Shown here one piece after another: positions 5,076 to 14,195 of a stretch of 15,373 nt of DNA. Position numbers and translations under genes: made by a program. The stretch comes from CAZSIA01 sp045126355 (GTDB lineage: Bacteria > Bacillota_I > Bacilli_A > Acholeplasmatales > Anaeroplasmataceae), in assembly GCA_045126355.1 (NCBI GenBank), contig JBGVOE010000040.1, forward strand, positions 1 through 15,373, written 5' to 3'. The notes under the pieces are model-generated. The model did not search any database and was not told the origin of the DNA. It worked only from the letters and a program-made list of their open reading frames with translations. The number at the start of each line of letters is the position of its first letter. Within the stretch, counting starts at the first letter, position 1.

Positions 5076-6245
5076 ATGGAAAGAAATAATTTAATTTATA
5101 AAGGCGAATATGATGTTTTAGTAGTAGGTGGAGGTATAGCTGGTGTTGCAGCTGCCTTAGCTAGTAGAAGAGAAGGAAAAACTGTCTGTCTTTTTGAAAA
5201 GAGTGTTGCCTTAGGTGGACTTGCGACATTAGGTTTAATTAACTGGTATGAACCATTATGCGATGGGGCAGGTTCTAAATTAATTGGAGGTATTGCCGAA
5301 GAATTATTACTTTTATCGATTAAAGATGGAATGAATAATTTAGATGGGAAATGGTTAGAAGGAAAGACATGTGGTAAGGATGACAAAAGATATGCTACAT
5401 TTTTCTCACCAACGCTTTTTTCGATTAAATTAAATGAATTATTGGTAAATGAAGGAGTAATAATTCGTTATGATTCTTTATTTACATACCCAGTAATGGA
5501 AGGTAAAAAAGTTACTGGAATTATGGTTGAAACAGTATCTGGAAGTGAGTATTACGGAGGTAAAATTGTTATTGATGCAACAGGTACAGCACTAGTTTTT
5601 GATAGAGCTGGAGCATATTGTAAAACAGGCGAAAATTTCTTAGGATATATGTCTTTTATTGCTGATTTTGATAAAGAAATCAAAGATAAATTTGACATAA
5701 GAAAATGGGTCTATTCTGGTTCAAATATGAGCGGTTTTGGGCACCCTGAAGGATACCCTTTACTACACGGAGACACTAGTGATGATGTCAATTTAATGAT
5801 TACTAAAGGACAGTTATTATTAGGAGAAAAAATAAAAGAATATTCAAACCCTGAGATTATAAATATACCTAATATGCCGCAATTTAGAATGATTAAACAT
5901 ATGGTTGCCGAATATGAATTAACAGGTGAAGATTTATTTAAAAAGTTTAATGATTCAGTGGGTGTTGTGGGTAATTTTTTAGTTCGTGAAGAGTGGATGG
6001 AAATACCATTTAGAGCAATGGTTAATAAAGATTTTCCTAACATTATTCCAGCTGGTAGAATTATTTCAGCTCATGGAAAAGCTTGGGATATTACAAGAGT
6101 TATTCCTGTATGTGCACTAACGGGAGAAGTTAGTGGCATTATGGCTAGTATGGCTATTGATGATTGTATTGAAGTTAAAGATATTAATATAGATAGATTA
6201 CAAGAAAAACTTGTTAAACTAGGAATCAATTTACATCATAATTAA
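5076..6245 (+). CDS. FAD-dependent oxidoreductase (FAD_oxidored-like)
   Basis: The 389-aa protein starts with a Rossmann FAD-binding fold: strand YDVLVVGGGIAG (Gly18-x-Gly20-x-x-Gly23), then VCLFEK with Glu41 positioned to bind the FAD ribose. DATGTAL in the middle and PAGRI (325-329) with TGEVSGIMASMA near the end are the second FAD-contacting motifs seen in this superfamily. There is no signal peptide or membrane segment, so it should be cytosolic. The reaction and substrate cannot be told from sequence. GGAGGA around 5062-5067 supports the start. Its insertion between ybxB and rpoB, with its own terminator and probable promoter, makes it an independent cassette; it has no evident functional tie to ribosomes or RNA polymerase. 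Confidence 0.9.
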   Translation: MERNNLIYKGEYDVLVVGGGIAGVAAALASRREGKTVCLFEKSVALGGLATLGLINWYEPLCDGAGSKLIGGIAEELLLLSIKDGMNNLDGKWLEGKTCGKDDKRYATFFSPTLFSIKLNELLVNEGVIIRYDSLFTYPVMEGKKVTGIMVETVSGSEYYGGKIVIDATGTALVFDRAGAYCKTGENFLGYMSFIADFDKEIKDKFDIRKWVYSGSNMSGFGHPEGYPLLHGDTSDDVNLMITKGQLLLGEKIKEYSNPEIINIPNMPQFRMIKHMVAEYELTGEDLFKKFNDSVGVVGNFLVREEWMEIPFRAMVNKDFPNIIPAGRIISAHGKAWDITRVIPVCALTGEVSGIMASMAIDDCIEVKDINIDRLQEKLVKLGINLHHN

Positions 6246-6258
6246 AAAAGTATTATTG

Positions 6259-6293
6259 GATTGGCAGTAAAAACGCCAATCTTTTTATTTTTT
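6259..6293 (+). terminator. Intrinsic terminator after oxidoreductase gene
   Basis: GATTGGC (6259-6265) pairs with GCCAATC (6275-6281), seven pairs with loop AGTAAAAAC, followed by TTTTTATTTTTT. It isolates rpoBC transcription from upstream. Confidence 0.92.
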
Positions 6294-6326
6294 AAATGAT
6301 ATAAATTCAATGTTTTAATTAATAAA

Positions 6327-6402
6327 ATTCATATATTCTTTTTTGTCCGCATATATTATGAATTTAAATAAAAAAATGACTCATTATTATATAAATAATA
6401 AT
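6327..6402 (+). repeat. AT-rich inverted repeats upstream of rpoB promoter
   Basis: In the roughly 250 bases between the oxidoreductase terminator and rpoB I see no gene. Two inverted repeats stand out: ATTCATA (6327-6333) with TATGAAT (6357-6363), and ATTATTAT (6383-6390) with ATAATAAT (6395-6402). In such AT-rich DNA they may be chance; they could also be protein sites or part of an UP-type activating region for the rpoB promoter. Confidence 0.35.
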
Positions 6403-6429
6403 AAAAATTGGCAAATTTAAGAAAATTAG

Positions 6430-6466
6430 TTGACTTGTATATTATTTTATGCTAATATAGTATAAT
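6430..6466 (+). promoter_or_regulatory. rpoBC promoter
   Basis: TTGACT (6430-6435) is followed after 17 bases by TAATAT (6453-6458) with an extended -10 TG at 6450-6451. A consensus TATAAT also sits at 6461-6466, but it is 25 bases from TTGACT and lacks its own good -35. Either way transcription should start about 60-75 bases before rpoB. Having its own promoter after a terminator makes rpoBC separable from rplKAJL. Confidence 0.75.
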
Positions 6467-6500
6467 GCGTAGAGTCTGCGTGCGTGCCTGCGTACGTGTG
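6466..6500 (+). repeat. TGCGT repeat cluster in rpoB leader
   Basis: TGCGT occurs at 6466, 6477, 6481 and 6489 within the predicted first transcribed bases. Bases 6477-6487 and 6489-6500 are strictly alternating purine/pyrimidine. The GC content contrasts sharply with the flanks. The same TGCGT motif is repeated at the rplK start (1910, 1920). Confidence 0.5.
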
Positions 6501-6541
6501 AGGATAAAAAGCAAAAAAAACTTAGGTAAAGAGGTGGCTTT

Positions 6542-9500
6542 ATGGCTTATAAAATCGTAAATTACGGAAAAAAAGCAGTTAGACGTAATTATTCAAAAAT
6601 TCGTACAGAAGTTGAATTGCCTGACCTTCTTGAAATTCAAACAGCTTCATTCCAAAAGTTTATTACTGAGGACTTAGCTGAATTATTCAAGGATGTTTCA
6701 CCAATCACAAATGAAAACGGAGACTTGAATTTATACTTTGGAGAACATTATTTTGAAGCTCCAAAATATGATATCGTTCAATCAAAATTACGCGATATCA
6801 ACTATTCAAGAGCATTAAAAGTTAAAGTATTGCTAAAGATTAACTACAAAAACGAACAAGGTGAAGATCAAGAAGAATTAATCGAAAAAGAAATCTTCAT
6901 GGGTGACTTCCCATTCATGACACCTGCTGGTACATTTATCATCAATGGTGCTGAACGTGTAATTATCAGTCAAATTATTCGTTCATCAGGTGTTTACTAT
7001 TCTCAAGAATTAGATAAGAAAACAGGTTTAACTCGTTTCTCTGGTCAAGTTATTCCTACTCGTGGTGCTTGGATTGAATTTGAAACTGGTTCAAAAGATA
7101 TTTGGTATGCAAAATTTGACCGTTCTAAGAAAATCCCTGTAACAACATTTATCCGTTCAATGGGTATTGCAAAGAATAAAGACATTTATGACTTATTCGG
7201 TAAATCTACATTCTTAGAAGCAGCTATGGAACGTGAAGCAAAAGATATTGCTGATCGTAAGAGAAATTACTTAGAAAAGAATAAGAGCAATAAAGATCGT
7301 ATTAAAGTTATTGAAAAATACACTGAATATGATTGGTCTTTAATTGACATGTATGTTAAGTTACGTCAAGAAGAAGACGTACCACCAGAAAACGCTCGTG
7401 ATTTCTTAATCTCTCGTTTATTCGATGATCGTAGATATGATCTTCAAACAGTTGGTCGTTACAAATATAACAAAAAGCTTGATGTTATCGAAAGAGCAAA
7501 AGGCTTAAAATTAGCTGAAGATATTAAAGCAGTGCAATATGATCCTGAAACAGGCGAAATCTTAGGAGAAGAAATCATTGCTAAAGCTGGTGAAAAGTTA
7601 ACTGAAGAACTTTGCGCTATCTTAAGAGAAAACCGCGAAGCATTCCGTAAACCTTTACCAATTGCTTCTGATATGCTTGAAGCTATGGAAAACTACTACG
7701 AAAGTGAAATCTATATTAACGAAACAGTATCTCAACCAATGTGTGAAATCTTAAAAGTATACACTAAAGATGGTGGTAGAGAAAGTAAAGTTACAATCTT
7801 AGGTAATGACCAAAGAGAAACATCTTTACATGCAACTTTATCAGATATCTTTGCGGCTACAAGTTATTATTTCAACCTTTATGATGGTATCGGCGCATTA
7901 GATGATATCGACCACTTAGGTAACAGACGCTTACGTTTAATTGGTGAGTTATTAAAGAACCAATTCCGTGCAGGTTTATTAAAACTTGAAAAGAACATCA
8001 AAGATAGAATGTCAACTAACTTTGGTAGAGATGAAGTTCAAAGCGTTGTTTCTGAATTAGACTTAACTGAAAAGACTAAGAAGTTACAAGGATTAATCAA
8101 CATTAAACCATTAACTTCATTATTAAAAGAATTCTTTGGTTCATCACAATTATCACAATTCATGGACCAAATTAACCCACTTGCTGAAATTACTCAAAAA
8201 CGTCGTATTTCAGCTTTAGGTAGCGGTGGTATTGCCCGTGACCGTGCAGGGGTAGAAGTACGTGACGTACACTACACACATTATGGACGCATGTGTCCAA
8301 TCGAAACACCTGAAGGGCCATCAATCGGGTTAATTACATCACTTGCTACATACGCGAGAGTAAATGAGTTAGGATTCATTGAATCTCCATACTACAAATT
8401 TACTCGTGATGCAAACGGACGCAAAGTAGTAACTAATGAAATCGTTTATCTAACTGCTAACGATGAAGATACATTAGTAATTGCTGCTGCAAATACAACT
8501 TTAGATGAAGAAGGACATATCATCGACGAAAAAGTTATCGGACGTAAACATGGTGAAACAGAATTCGTGGATCCAGATGAAGTTGACTACATGGATATTT
8601 CTCCAAAACAAATTATCTCTGTAGCCACATCAACAATCCCATTCCTAGAACACGATGACGCCGTACGTGCCCTAATGGGTGCGAACATGCAACGTCAAGC
8701 AGTTCCAATTATCAATCCAGAAAGCCCAATCGTAGGTACTGGTATTGAACATAAAGCTGCTCATGACTGTGGTAGCGCAATCGTAGCTGAAGCTAGCGGT
8801 GTTGTTGAATATGTTGACGCTAAGAAGATTGTTATCCGTGAAAATGACGGAATGCTTCATACATATAACACATATCAATTCTTACGTTCTAACCAAGATA
8901 CTGCAATCTTACAAAAACCAATCGTACGTGTTGGTGAAGTAATAGATGCTGGTGATATCATCGCTGATGGTCAATCAATGCAAAATGGTGAATTAGCATT
9001 AGGTCGTAACGTTCGTATCGGTTTCATGACTTGGGACGGATATAACTTCGAGGATGCTGTTATCATGAACGAAAAGATGGTTAGAGAAGATATCTATACA
9101 TCTATTCACATTGACCAATATGAAATTGAAACTCGTGACACTAAATTAGGTAGAGAAGAAATTACTCGTGAAATTCCAAACGTTAGTCAAGAAGCATTAA
9201 AATTCTTAGACCAAGATGGTATTATCATTCCTGGTGCTGAAGTTCACGAAGGTGATATCTTAGTTGGTAAAGTTACACCTAAAGGTCAAACTGACCCAAC
9301 TCCAGAAGAAAGAGTATTACTTGCAATCTTCGGTGAAAAGACACGTGATGTACGTGACTCTTCATTACGTGTAAGACATGGTAGTGGTGGTATTGTTCAT
9401 TCAGTACAACATTACAAAAAATCAAACGGTGATGAATTACCTCCAGGTGTAATGGAAGTTGTTCGTATCTACATCGTTAAGAAACGTAAAATCCGTGAAG

Positions 9501-10312
9501 GGGATAAGATGGCCGGACGCCATGGTAATAAAGGGGTTATCTCTCGTATCGTTCCAAGTGAAGATATGCCATTTGATAGAAATGGTGAACCATTAGATAT
9601 CATGCTAAACCCACAAGGGGTACCTTCACGTATGAATATCGGGCAAGTTCTTGAAATTCACTTAGGTATGGCTGCTAAAAACTTAGGTATTAAAGTTGCT
9701 ACTCCAGTATTCGATGGTGTAACAATGGAAGAATTACAAGATATTATGAAAGAATCTGGAATGCATGTTGGAGAAATGCTTGAAAAAGGATTAGATCCAA
9801 ACGATCCAGTAGCAGTTGCAAAATATAAATGTGATGGTAAACAAGTATTATACGATGGACGTACTGGTGAACCATTCGAAAATAGAATTAGTGTAGGTAT
9901 TATGTACTTCGTAAAATTAAGTCACATGGTTGATGATAAATTACATGCACGTTCAGTAGGACCTTACACACTAGTTACTCAACAACCAATGGGTGGTAAA
10001 GCCCAAAATGGTGGTCAACGTTTCGGGGAAATGGAAGTTTGGGCACTTGAAGCTTATGGTGCCGCTCATACATTACGAGAAATGTTAACAGTTAAATCAG
10101 ATGATATCTTAGGACGTAATAAGGTGTTTAGAGCAATCACTAATGGTGATCCTATTCCACCAGCAAGTATTCCTGAATCATTCCGTGTATTAACTCGTGA
10201 ATTACAAGCTTTAGGTTTACATATCGAATTAATCAATAACGATGGTGAAAACGAAGCTAACAAGTCATTAGTTGACCCTGATTCTGATTATATTTCAAAA
10301 TATGGATTCTAA
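6542..10312 (+). CDS. rpoB: DNA-directed RNA polymerase subunit beta
   Basis: RpoB forms one pincer of RNA polymerase and part of the active site. The 1256 residues exceed the roughly 1190 of Bacillus. The N-terminal start, the MGDFPFMTPAGTFIINGAERVI block, the rifampicin region (FFGSSQLSQFMDQ...RRISALG), CPIETPEGPSIGL, the active-site segment GDKMAGRHGNKG (Lys989, Lys997) and the final YDGRTGEPF...EMEVWALEAYGAAHTLREMLTVKSDD are all present and intact. Compared from memory with Bacillus RpoB, extra residues lie near 225-262 (Lys/Glu-rich, in the beta lobe) and in MHVGEMLEKGLDPNDPVAV just before YDGRTG. Residue 552, equivalent to E. coli His526 of the rifampicin pocket, is Gln. AGAGGTGG at 6530-6537 precedes ATG. 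Forms an operon with rpoC (15-base gap). Confidence 0.99.
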   Translation: MAYKIVNYGKKAVRRNYSKIRTEVELPDLLEIQTASFQKFITEDLAELFKDVSPITNENGDLNLYFGEHYFEAPKYDIVQSKLRDINYSRALKVKVLLKINYKNEQGEDQEELIEKEIFMGDFPFMTPAGTFIINGAERVIISQIIRSSGVYYSQELDKKTGLTRFSGQVIPTRGAWIEFETGSKDIWYAKFDRSKKIPVTTFIRSMGIAKNKDIYDLFGKSTFLEAAMEREAKDIADRKRNYLEKNKSNKDRIKVIEKYTEYDWSLIDMYVKLRQEEDVPPENARDFLISRLFDDRRYDLQTVGRYKYNKKLDVIERAKGLKLAEDIKAVQYDPETGEILGEEIIAKAGEKLTEELCAILRENREAFRKPLPIASDMLEAMENYYESEIYINETVSQPMCEILKVYTKDGGRESKVTILGNDQRETSLHATLSDIFAATSYYFNLYDGIGALDDIDHLGNRRLRLIGELLKNQFRAGLLKLEKNIKDRMSTNFGRDEVQSVVSELDLTEKTKKLQGLINIKPLTSLLKEFFGSSQLSQFMDQINPLAEITQKRRISALGSGGIARDRAGVEVRDVHYTHYGRMCPIETPEGPSIGLITSLATYARVNELGFIESPYYKFTRDANGRKVVTNEIVYLTANDEDTLVIAAANTTLDEEGHIIDEKVIGRKHGETEFVDPDEVDYMDISPKQIISVATSTIPFLEHDDAVRALMGANMQRQAVPIINPESPIVGTGIEHKAAHDCGSAIVAEASGVVEYVDAKKIVIRENDGMLHTYNTYQFLRSNQDTAILQKPIVRVGEVIDAGDIIADGQSMQNGELALGRNVRIGFMTWDGYNFEDAVIMNEKMVREDIYTSIHIDQYEIETRDTKLGREEITREIPNVSQEALKFLDQDGIIIPGAEVHEGDILVGKVTPKGQTDPTPEERVLLAIFGEKTRDVRDSSLRVRHGSGGIVHSVQHYKKSNGDELPPGVMEVVRIYIVKKRKIREGDKMAGRHGNKGVISRIVPSEDMPFDRNGEPLDIMLNPQGVPSRMNIGQVLEIHLGMAAKNLGIKVATPVFDGVTMEELQDIMKESGMHVGEMLEKGLDPNDPVAVAKYKCDGKQVLYDGRTGEPFENRISVGIMYFVKLSHMVDDKLHARSVGPYTLVTQQPMGGKAQNGGQRFGEMEVWALEAYGAAHTLREMLTVKSDDILGRNKVFRAITNGDPIPPASIPESFRVLTRELQALGLHIELINNDGENEANKSLVDPDSDYISKYGF

Positions 10313-10327
10313 TAGGAGGATGAAAAA

Positions 10328-13300
10328 ATGAGTAAAGATTATAAATACATAAAAATTCGTTTAGCTTCTCCTGAAGAAATGTTATCTTGGAGTCATGGTG
10401 AAGTTAAAAAACATGAAACAATTAACTACCGTACTTTAAAACCAGAACCAGATGGTTTATTCTGTGAAAAAATCTTCGGTCCTATGAAGGACTATCAATG
10501 CGCTTGCGGTAAAGGTAAGCGCAGCCTTGACAAAGGTATCGTTTGTGAAAAATGTGGTGTAGAAATTACAGAAAGTAAAGTTCGTCGTGAAAGAATGGGT
10601 CACATTAAATTAGCTGCTCCTGTTGTTCATGCATGGTACTTAAAAAGTTCTCCATCACGCTTAGCAATTCTTTTAGATTTAAAAGCAAAAGATTTAGAAG
10701 AAATTGTTTATTTAGCATCATACATTGTTATTAACCCAGGTGACACACCTTTAACAAAACGTCAAATCTTATCTGAATTAGATTATTCTCGTTACTACGA
10801 AGAATATGGTAGCCGTTTTGTAGCTATGACAGGTGCTGAAGCTGTTAAGAAAATGTTACAAGACTTAGACTTAGCTAAAGAAGTTGAAGTTTTACGTAAA
10901 AAATTAAATACAAATTCTAAACAAAAACGTGATAAGATCATTAAACGTTTAGAAGTTGTTGAATCATTCTATTATTCAGACAATAAACCTGAATGGATGA
11001 TTTTAGAAGTATTACCTGTATTACCACCAGACCTTCGTCCGATGGTACCACTAGATGGTGGTCGTTTTGCAACTACTGACTTAAATGACTTATATCGTCG
11101 TATTTTAAACCGTAACAACCGTTTAAAACGTCAATATGAACAACACGCACCAGCATTAATTACTAAAAACGAAAAACGTATGTTACAAGAAGCAGTTGAC
11201 GCTTTAATTGATAACTCTAAACGCGGTAGAAAAGTAGCTGTTGAAAAGAACCGTCAATTAAAGAGCTTATCAGATATGCTTCGTGGTAAACAAGGTCGTT
11301 TCCGTCAAAACTTATTAGGTAAACGTGTTGACTATTCTGGTCGTTCAGTTATCGTTGTTGGACCAGACTTAAAGATGTATCAATGTGGTATTCCACGTGA
11401 AATGGCATTAAACTTATTTAAACCATTTATCATCCGTGAATTAATGAAAACACCTGATAAATCAATTTCAATTTCATCTGCTAAACGTATGATTGAACGT
11501 CAAGAAAATCGCGTTTGGGAAATCTTAGAAGAAGTTGTTAAAGAACATCCAGTATTATTAAACCGTGCGCCTACATTACATAGATTAGGTATCCAAGCAT
11601 TCGAACCAAAATTAATCGATGGTAAAGCAATTAGATTATATCCACTTGCTACTACAGCATTCAATGCCGACTTCGACGGTGACCAAATGGCCGTTCACTT
11701 ACCATTATCACCAGAAGCTCAAGCAGAAGCTCGCTTATTAATGTTATCAAGTAACAACATCTTAAACCCTAAAGACGGTAAACCAGTTGTTACTCCATCA
11801 CAAGACATGGTTTTAGGTAACTACTACTTAACTATGGAACGCTTAGGTGAAAAGAATGAAGGTCATTTCTATCGTGACTACTCTGAAGCTTACTTAGCTT
11901 ATAAAAACGGAGAAATCTCATTACATACTCGTATCTTCTTAGATCCAAAGAGTATTTCAAGTAGTAAGTTCACTTCTTCACAATTAAAGAAATTTATCTT
12001 AACTACATTAGGTAAGATGATTTTCAACAAAATTTTACCTGAAGAATTCCCTTACTTAAATGAACCATCATTATCTAACTTAATCGATAAAACACCAGAT
12101 AAATATTTCATGGATAGACATGTAAGCTTAACTGAATATCAAAACTTTGTATCTAATAATAGTGATTTACAAAATTTAGATCATCCAGAAAAGAAATTAT
12201 TAGTTCGTCCATTCCCTAAGAAATTCTTATCTCAAATTATCGACGAAGTATTTAAACGTTATCAAATTACAGAAACAAGTAGAATGTTAGACAACTTAAA
12301 AGACTTAGGTTTCAAATATTCAACTATCTCTGGTTTAACTATTTCAGCTTCAGACGTTATTATCTTAGAAGAAAAAGATGAATTAATTAAATATGCTGAA
12401 AAGAATATTGATGAAGTTACTGAAATGTATAACTTAGGTTTAATCACTAACAAAGAACGTCGTACTTTAGTTACTAAAGAATGGCAAAAAGTTCGTGACG
12501 AAACTGAAAAGAAACTATGGCAAAACCTACAACAACATGATGATAACCACATCTTCATCATGGCGGACTCAGGTGCCCGTGGTTCTAAATCAAACTTTGC
12601 CCAATTAGCCGGAATGCGTGGTCTGATGAACGATACATCAGGTGGGGTTATCGAAGTGCCAGTTAAAGCAAACTTCTTAGAAGGTTTAAGTGTATCTGAA
12701 TACTTCATTTCAACTCACGGTGCCCGTAAAGGTTCAACAGATACAGCGTTAAAAACAGCTGAATCAGGTTACTTAACTCGTCGTTTAGTAGACGTCAGTC
12801 AAGATGTTATTGTTTCAACAGAAGACTGTGGAACATTAAAAGGTATTTGGATGGAAGAAATTCCAGGTGAAAAAGAACCTATCGTAGCATTATATGACCG
12901 TATTATCGGACGTTTTGCTGCTAAAGATGTAACTCATCCAAAAACAGGTGAAGTACTAGTTCGTCGTAATGAATATATTACAAACGAAATTGGTGAAGCT
13001 ATTAAGAATGCCGGAATTAAAACTGTTTGCATTCGTTCTAACTTAACTTGTGATGCAAGATATGGTGTTTGTATGCGTTGTTACGGACGTAACTTAGCTA
13101 CAAATAAAATTGTTGAAGTTGGTGAAGCTGTTGGTACAATCGCAGCTCAATCAATCGGTGAACCAGGTACTCAGTTAACAATGCGTACTTTCCATACAGG
13201 TGGGGTTGCCTCAACAAGCGATATCACACAAGGGTTACCTCGTGTACAAGAGTTATTTGAAGCTCGTAATCCAAAAGGTAAAGCAATTATTTCTGAAATC

Positions 13301-14101
13301 AACGGTAAAGTTGAAGAAATTACTCGTCAAAAGAATGGTATTGTTGTAATTATTAATAGTGGTACTGAAGAAGGCAGCAAAAAATATACTTTAGATGCAA
13401 CTGCAGAATTATTAATTAAGAAAAATCAACAAGTTGTTCGTGGACAAAAATTAATGAAAGGTTCTATCTCTCCACGTGAATTATTACGTGTAACAGATGC
13501 AATCACTGCACAAAAATATATTATTGAAGAAGTTCAAAAAGTATACCGTGCAACAGGGGTAGAAATTTCTGACAAACATATCGAAATCATTGTAAGACAA
13601 ATGATGAGAAAGATCGAAGTTGTTACTCAAGGTGATACTCAATTATTACCAGGTAGCGAAGTAAGTATTCATGAATTCATGGATGCAAACAGAGCTATGA
13701 TTATGAGTGGTAAACAATTAGCTGTAGGTAAAGTAGTATTATTAGGTATTACACGCGCGTCATTAAGATGTGACTCATGGTTAAGTGCCGCTTCATTCCA
13801 AGAAACAACTCGTGTTATCACAGATGCTGCAATTAAAGGTAAAATCGACGAATTACATGGTTTAAAAGAAAATGTAATTATCGGTGGATTAATCCCAGCA
13901 GGTACTGGTATTTTAGAAGAAGAGTATTTCGAATGTGAACATGCTCCAGTTGAAGAATCTCAAGCTGATGATGAAGACGAATTCTTTATGGGTACTGAAG
14001 AAGAAACAGATTATGTTGCTGAAGAGTATGATGAAGAAGACGATGAATTTATCGACGAAGAATACTTCGATGAAGATTACGATGACGATTTCGAAGAATA
14101 A
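10328..14101 (+). CDS. rpoC: DNA-directed RNA polymerase subunit beta-prime
   Basis: RpoC carries the catalytic magnesium site. The 1257 residues include the N-terminal zinc ribbon (Cys58, 60, 73, 76), the clamp and rudder, LGKRVDYSGRSVIVVGP, the invariant NADFDGD loop with Asp448, 450 and 452 binding the catalytic magnesium, the bridge-helix region, and the second zinc site (Cys834, 908, 915, 918), followed by GEAVGTIAAQSIGEPGTQLTMRTFHTGG of the trigger loop. No large lineage insertion is seen. After about residue 1197 the protein has an extremely acidic tail: 29 of the last 48 residues are Asp or Glu, with no Lys or Arg. AGGAGGA (10314-10320) precedes ATG, and a strong terminator follows. 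Confidence 0.99.
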   Translation: MSKDYKYIKIRLASPEEMLSWSHGEVKKHETINYRTLKPEPDGLFCEKIFGPMKDYQCACGKGKRSLDKGIVCEKCGVEITESKVRRERMGHIKLAAPVVHAWYLKSSPSRLAILLDLKAKDLEEIVYLASYIVINPGDTPLTKRQILSELDYSRYYEEYGSRFVAMTGAEAVKKMLQDLDLAKEVEVLRKKLNTNSKQKRDKIIKRLEVVESFYYSDNKPEWMILEVLPVLPPDLRPMVPLDGGRFATTDLNDLYRRILNRNNRLKRQYEQHAPALITKNEKRMLQEAVDALIDNSKRGRKVAVEKNRQLKSLSDMLRGKQGRFRQNLLGKRVDYSGRSVIVVGPDLKMYQCGIPREMALNLFKPFIIRELMKTPDKSISISSAKRMIERQENRVWEILEEVVKEHPVLLNRAPTLHRLGIQAFEPKLIDGKAIRLYPLATTAFNADFDGDQMAVHLPLSPEAQAEARLLMLSSNNILNPKDGKPVVTPSQDMVLGNYYLTMERLGEKNEGHFYRDYSEAYLAYKNGEISLHTRIFLDPKSISSSKFTSSQLKKFILTTLGKMIFNKILPEEFPYLNEPSLSNLIDKTPDKYFMDRHVSLTEYQNFVSNNSDLQNLDHPEKKLLVRPFPKKFLSQIIDEVFKRYQITETSRMLDNLKDLGFKYSTISGLTISASDVIILEEKDELIKYAEKNIDEVTEMYNLGLITNKERRTLVTKEWQKVRDETEKKLWQNLQQHDDNHIFIMADSGARGSKSNFAQLAGMRGLMNDTSGGVIEVPVKANFLEGLSVSEYFISTHGARKGSTDTALKTAESGYLTRRLVDVSQDVIVSTEDCGTLKGIWMEEIPGEKEPIVALYDRIIGRFAAKDVTHPKTGEVLVRRNEYITNEIGEAIKNAGIKTVCIRSNLTCDARYGVCMRCYGRNLATNKIVEVGEAVGTIAAQSIGEPGTQLTMRTFHTGGVASTSDITQGLPRVQELFEARNPKGKAIISEINGKVEEITRQKNGIVVIINSGTEEGSKKYTLDATAELLIKKNQQVVRGQKLMKGSISPRELLRVTDAITAQKYIIEEVQKVYRATGVEISDKHIEIIVRQMMRKIEVVTQGDTQLLPGSEVSIHEFMDANRAMIMSGKQLAVGKVVLLGITRASLRCDSWLSAASFQETTRVITDAAIKGKIDELHGLKENVIIGGLIPAGTGILEEEYFECEHAPVEESQADDEDEFFMGTEEETDYVAEEYDEEDDEFIDEEYFDEDYDDDFEE

Positions 14102-14115
14102 TCAATAAAATTTAT

Positions 14116-14154
14116 AAAGTATCCATTATCTAAATGGGTACTTTTTCTTTTTGT
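14116..14154 (+). terminator. Terminator of rpoBC
   Basis: A 12-pair stem (14116-14127 with 14133-14144, one wobble, loop ATCTA) is followed by TTTTTCTTTTT-type sequence. It ends the rpoBC transcript. The usual rpsL-rpsG-fusA genes do not follow. Confidence 0.93.
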
Positions 14155-14161
14155 TATGTGA

Positions 14162-14167
14162 TATAAT
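14162..14167 (+). promoter_or_regulatory. Possible -10 box of orphan gene
   Basis: TATAAT lies 28 bases before the ATG of the next gene and just after the rpoC terminator. No good -35 is seen (TACTTT at the 17-base position, inside the terminator stem). Low confidence. Confidence 0.35.
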
Positions 14168-14195
14168 CTACTTATATAAGGATGTGATTTAATTT

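Noticed and set aside
6461..6466. TATAAT as the -10 paired with TTGACT at 6430
   Set aside because: The spacing is 25 bases; TAATAT at 6453 with 17-base spacing and an extended TG fits better.
6246..6541. A small gene or ncRNA in the gap before rpoB
   Set aside because: No open frame with a ribosome binding site and no GC-rich folded core; only a terminator, AT-rich repeats, the promoter and the leader repeats are supported.
12262..12708. Long minus-strand open frame inside rpoC (148 codons), and other minus-strand frames in rplA, rplL, oxidoreductase and rpoB
   Set aside because: They lie antisense to strongly conserved coding sequence, have no ribosome binding sites I could see, and encode unconvincing proteins.
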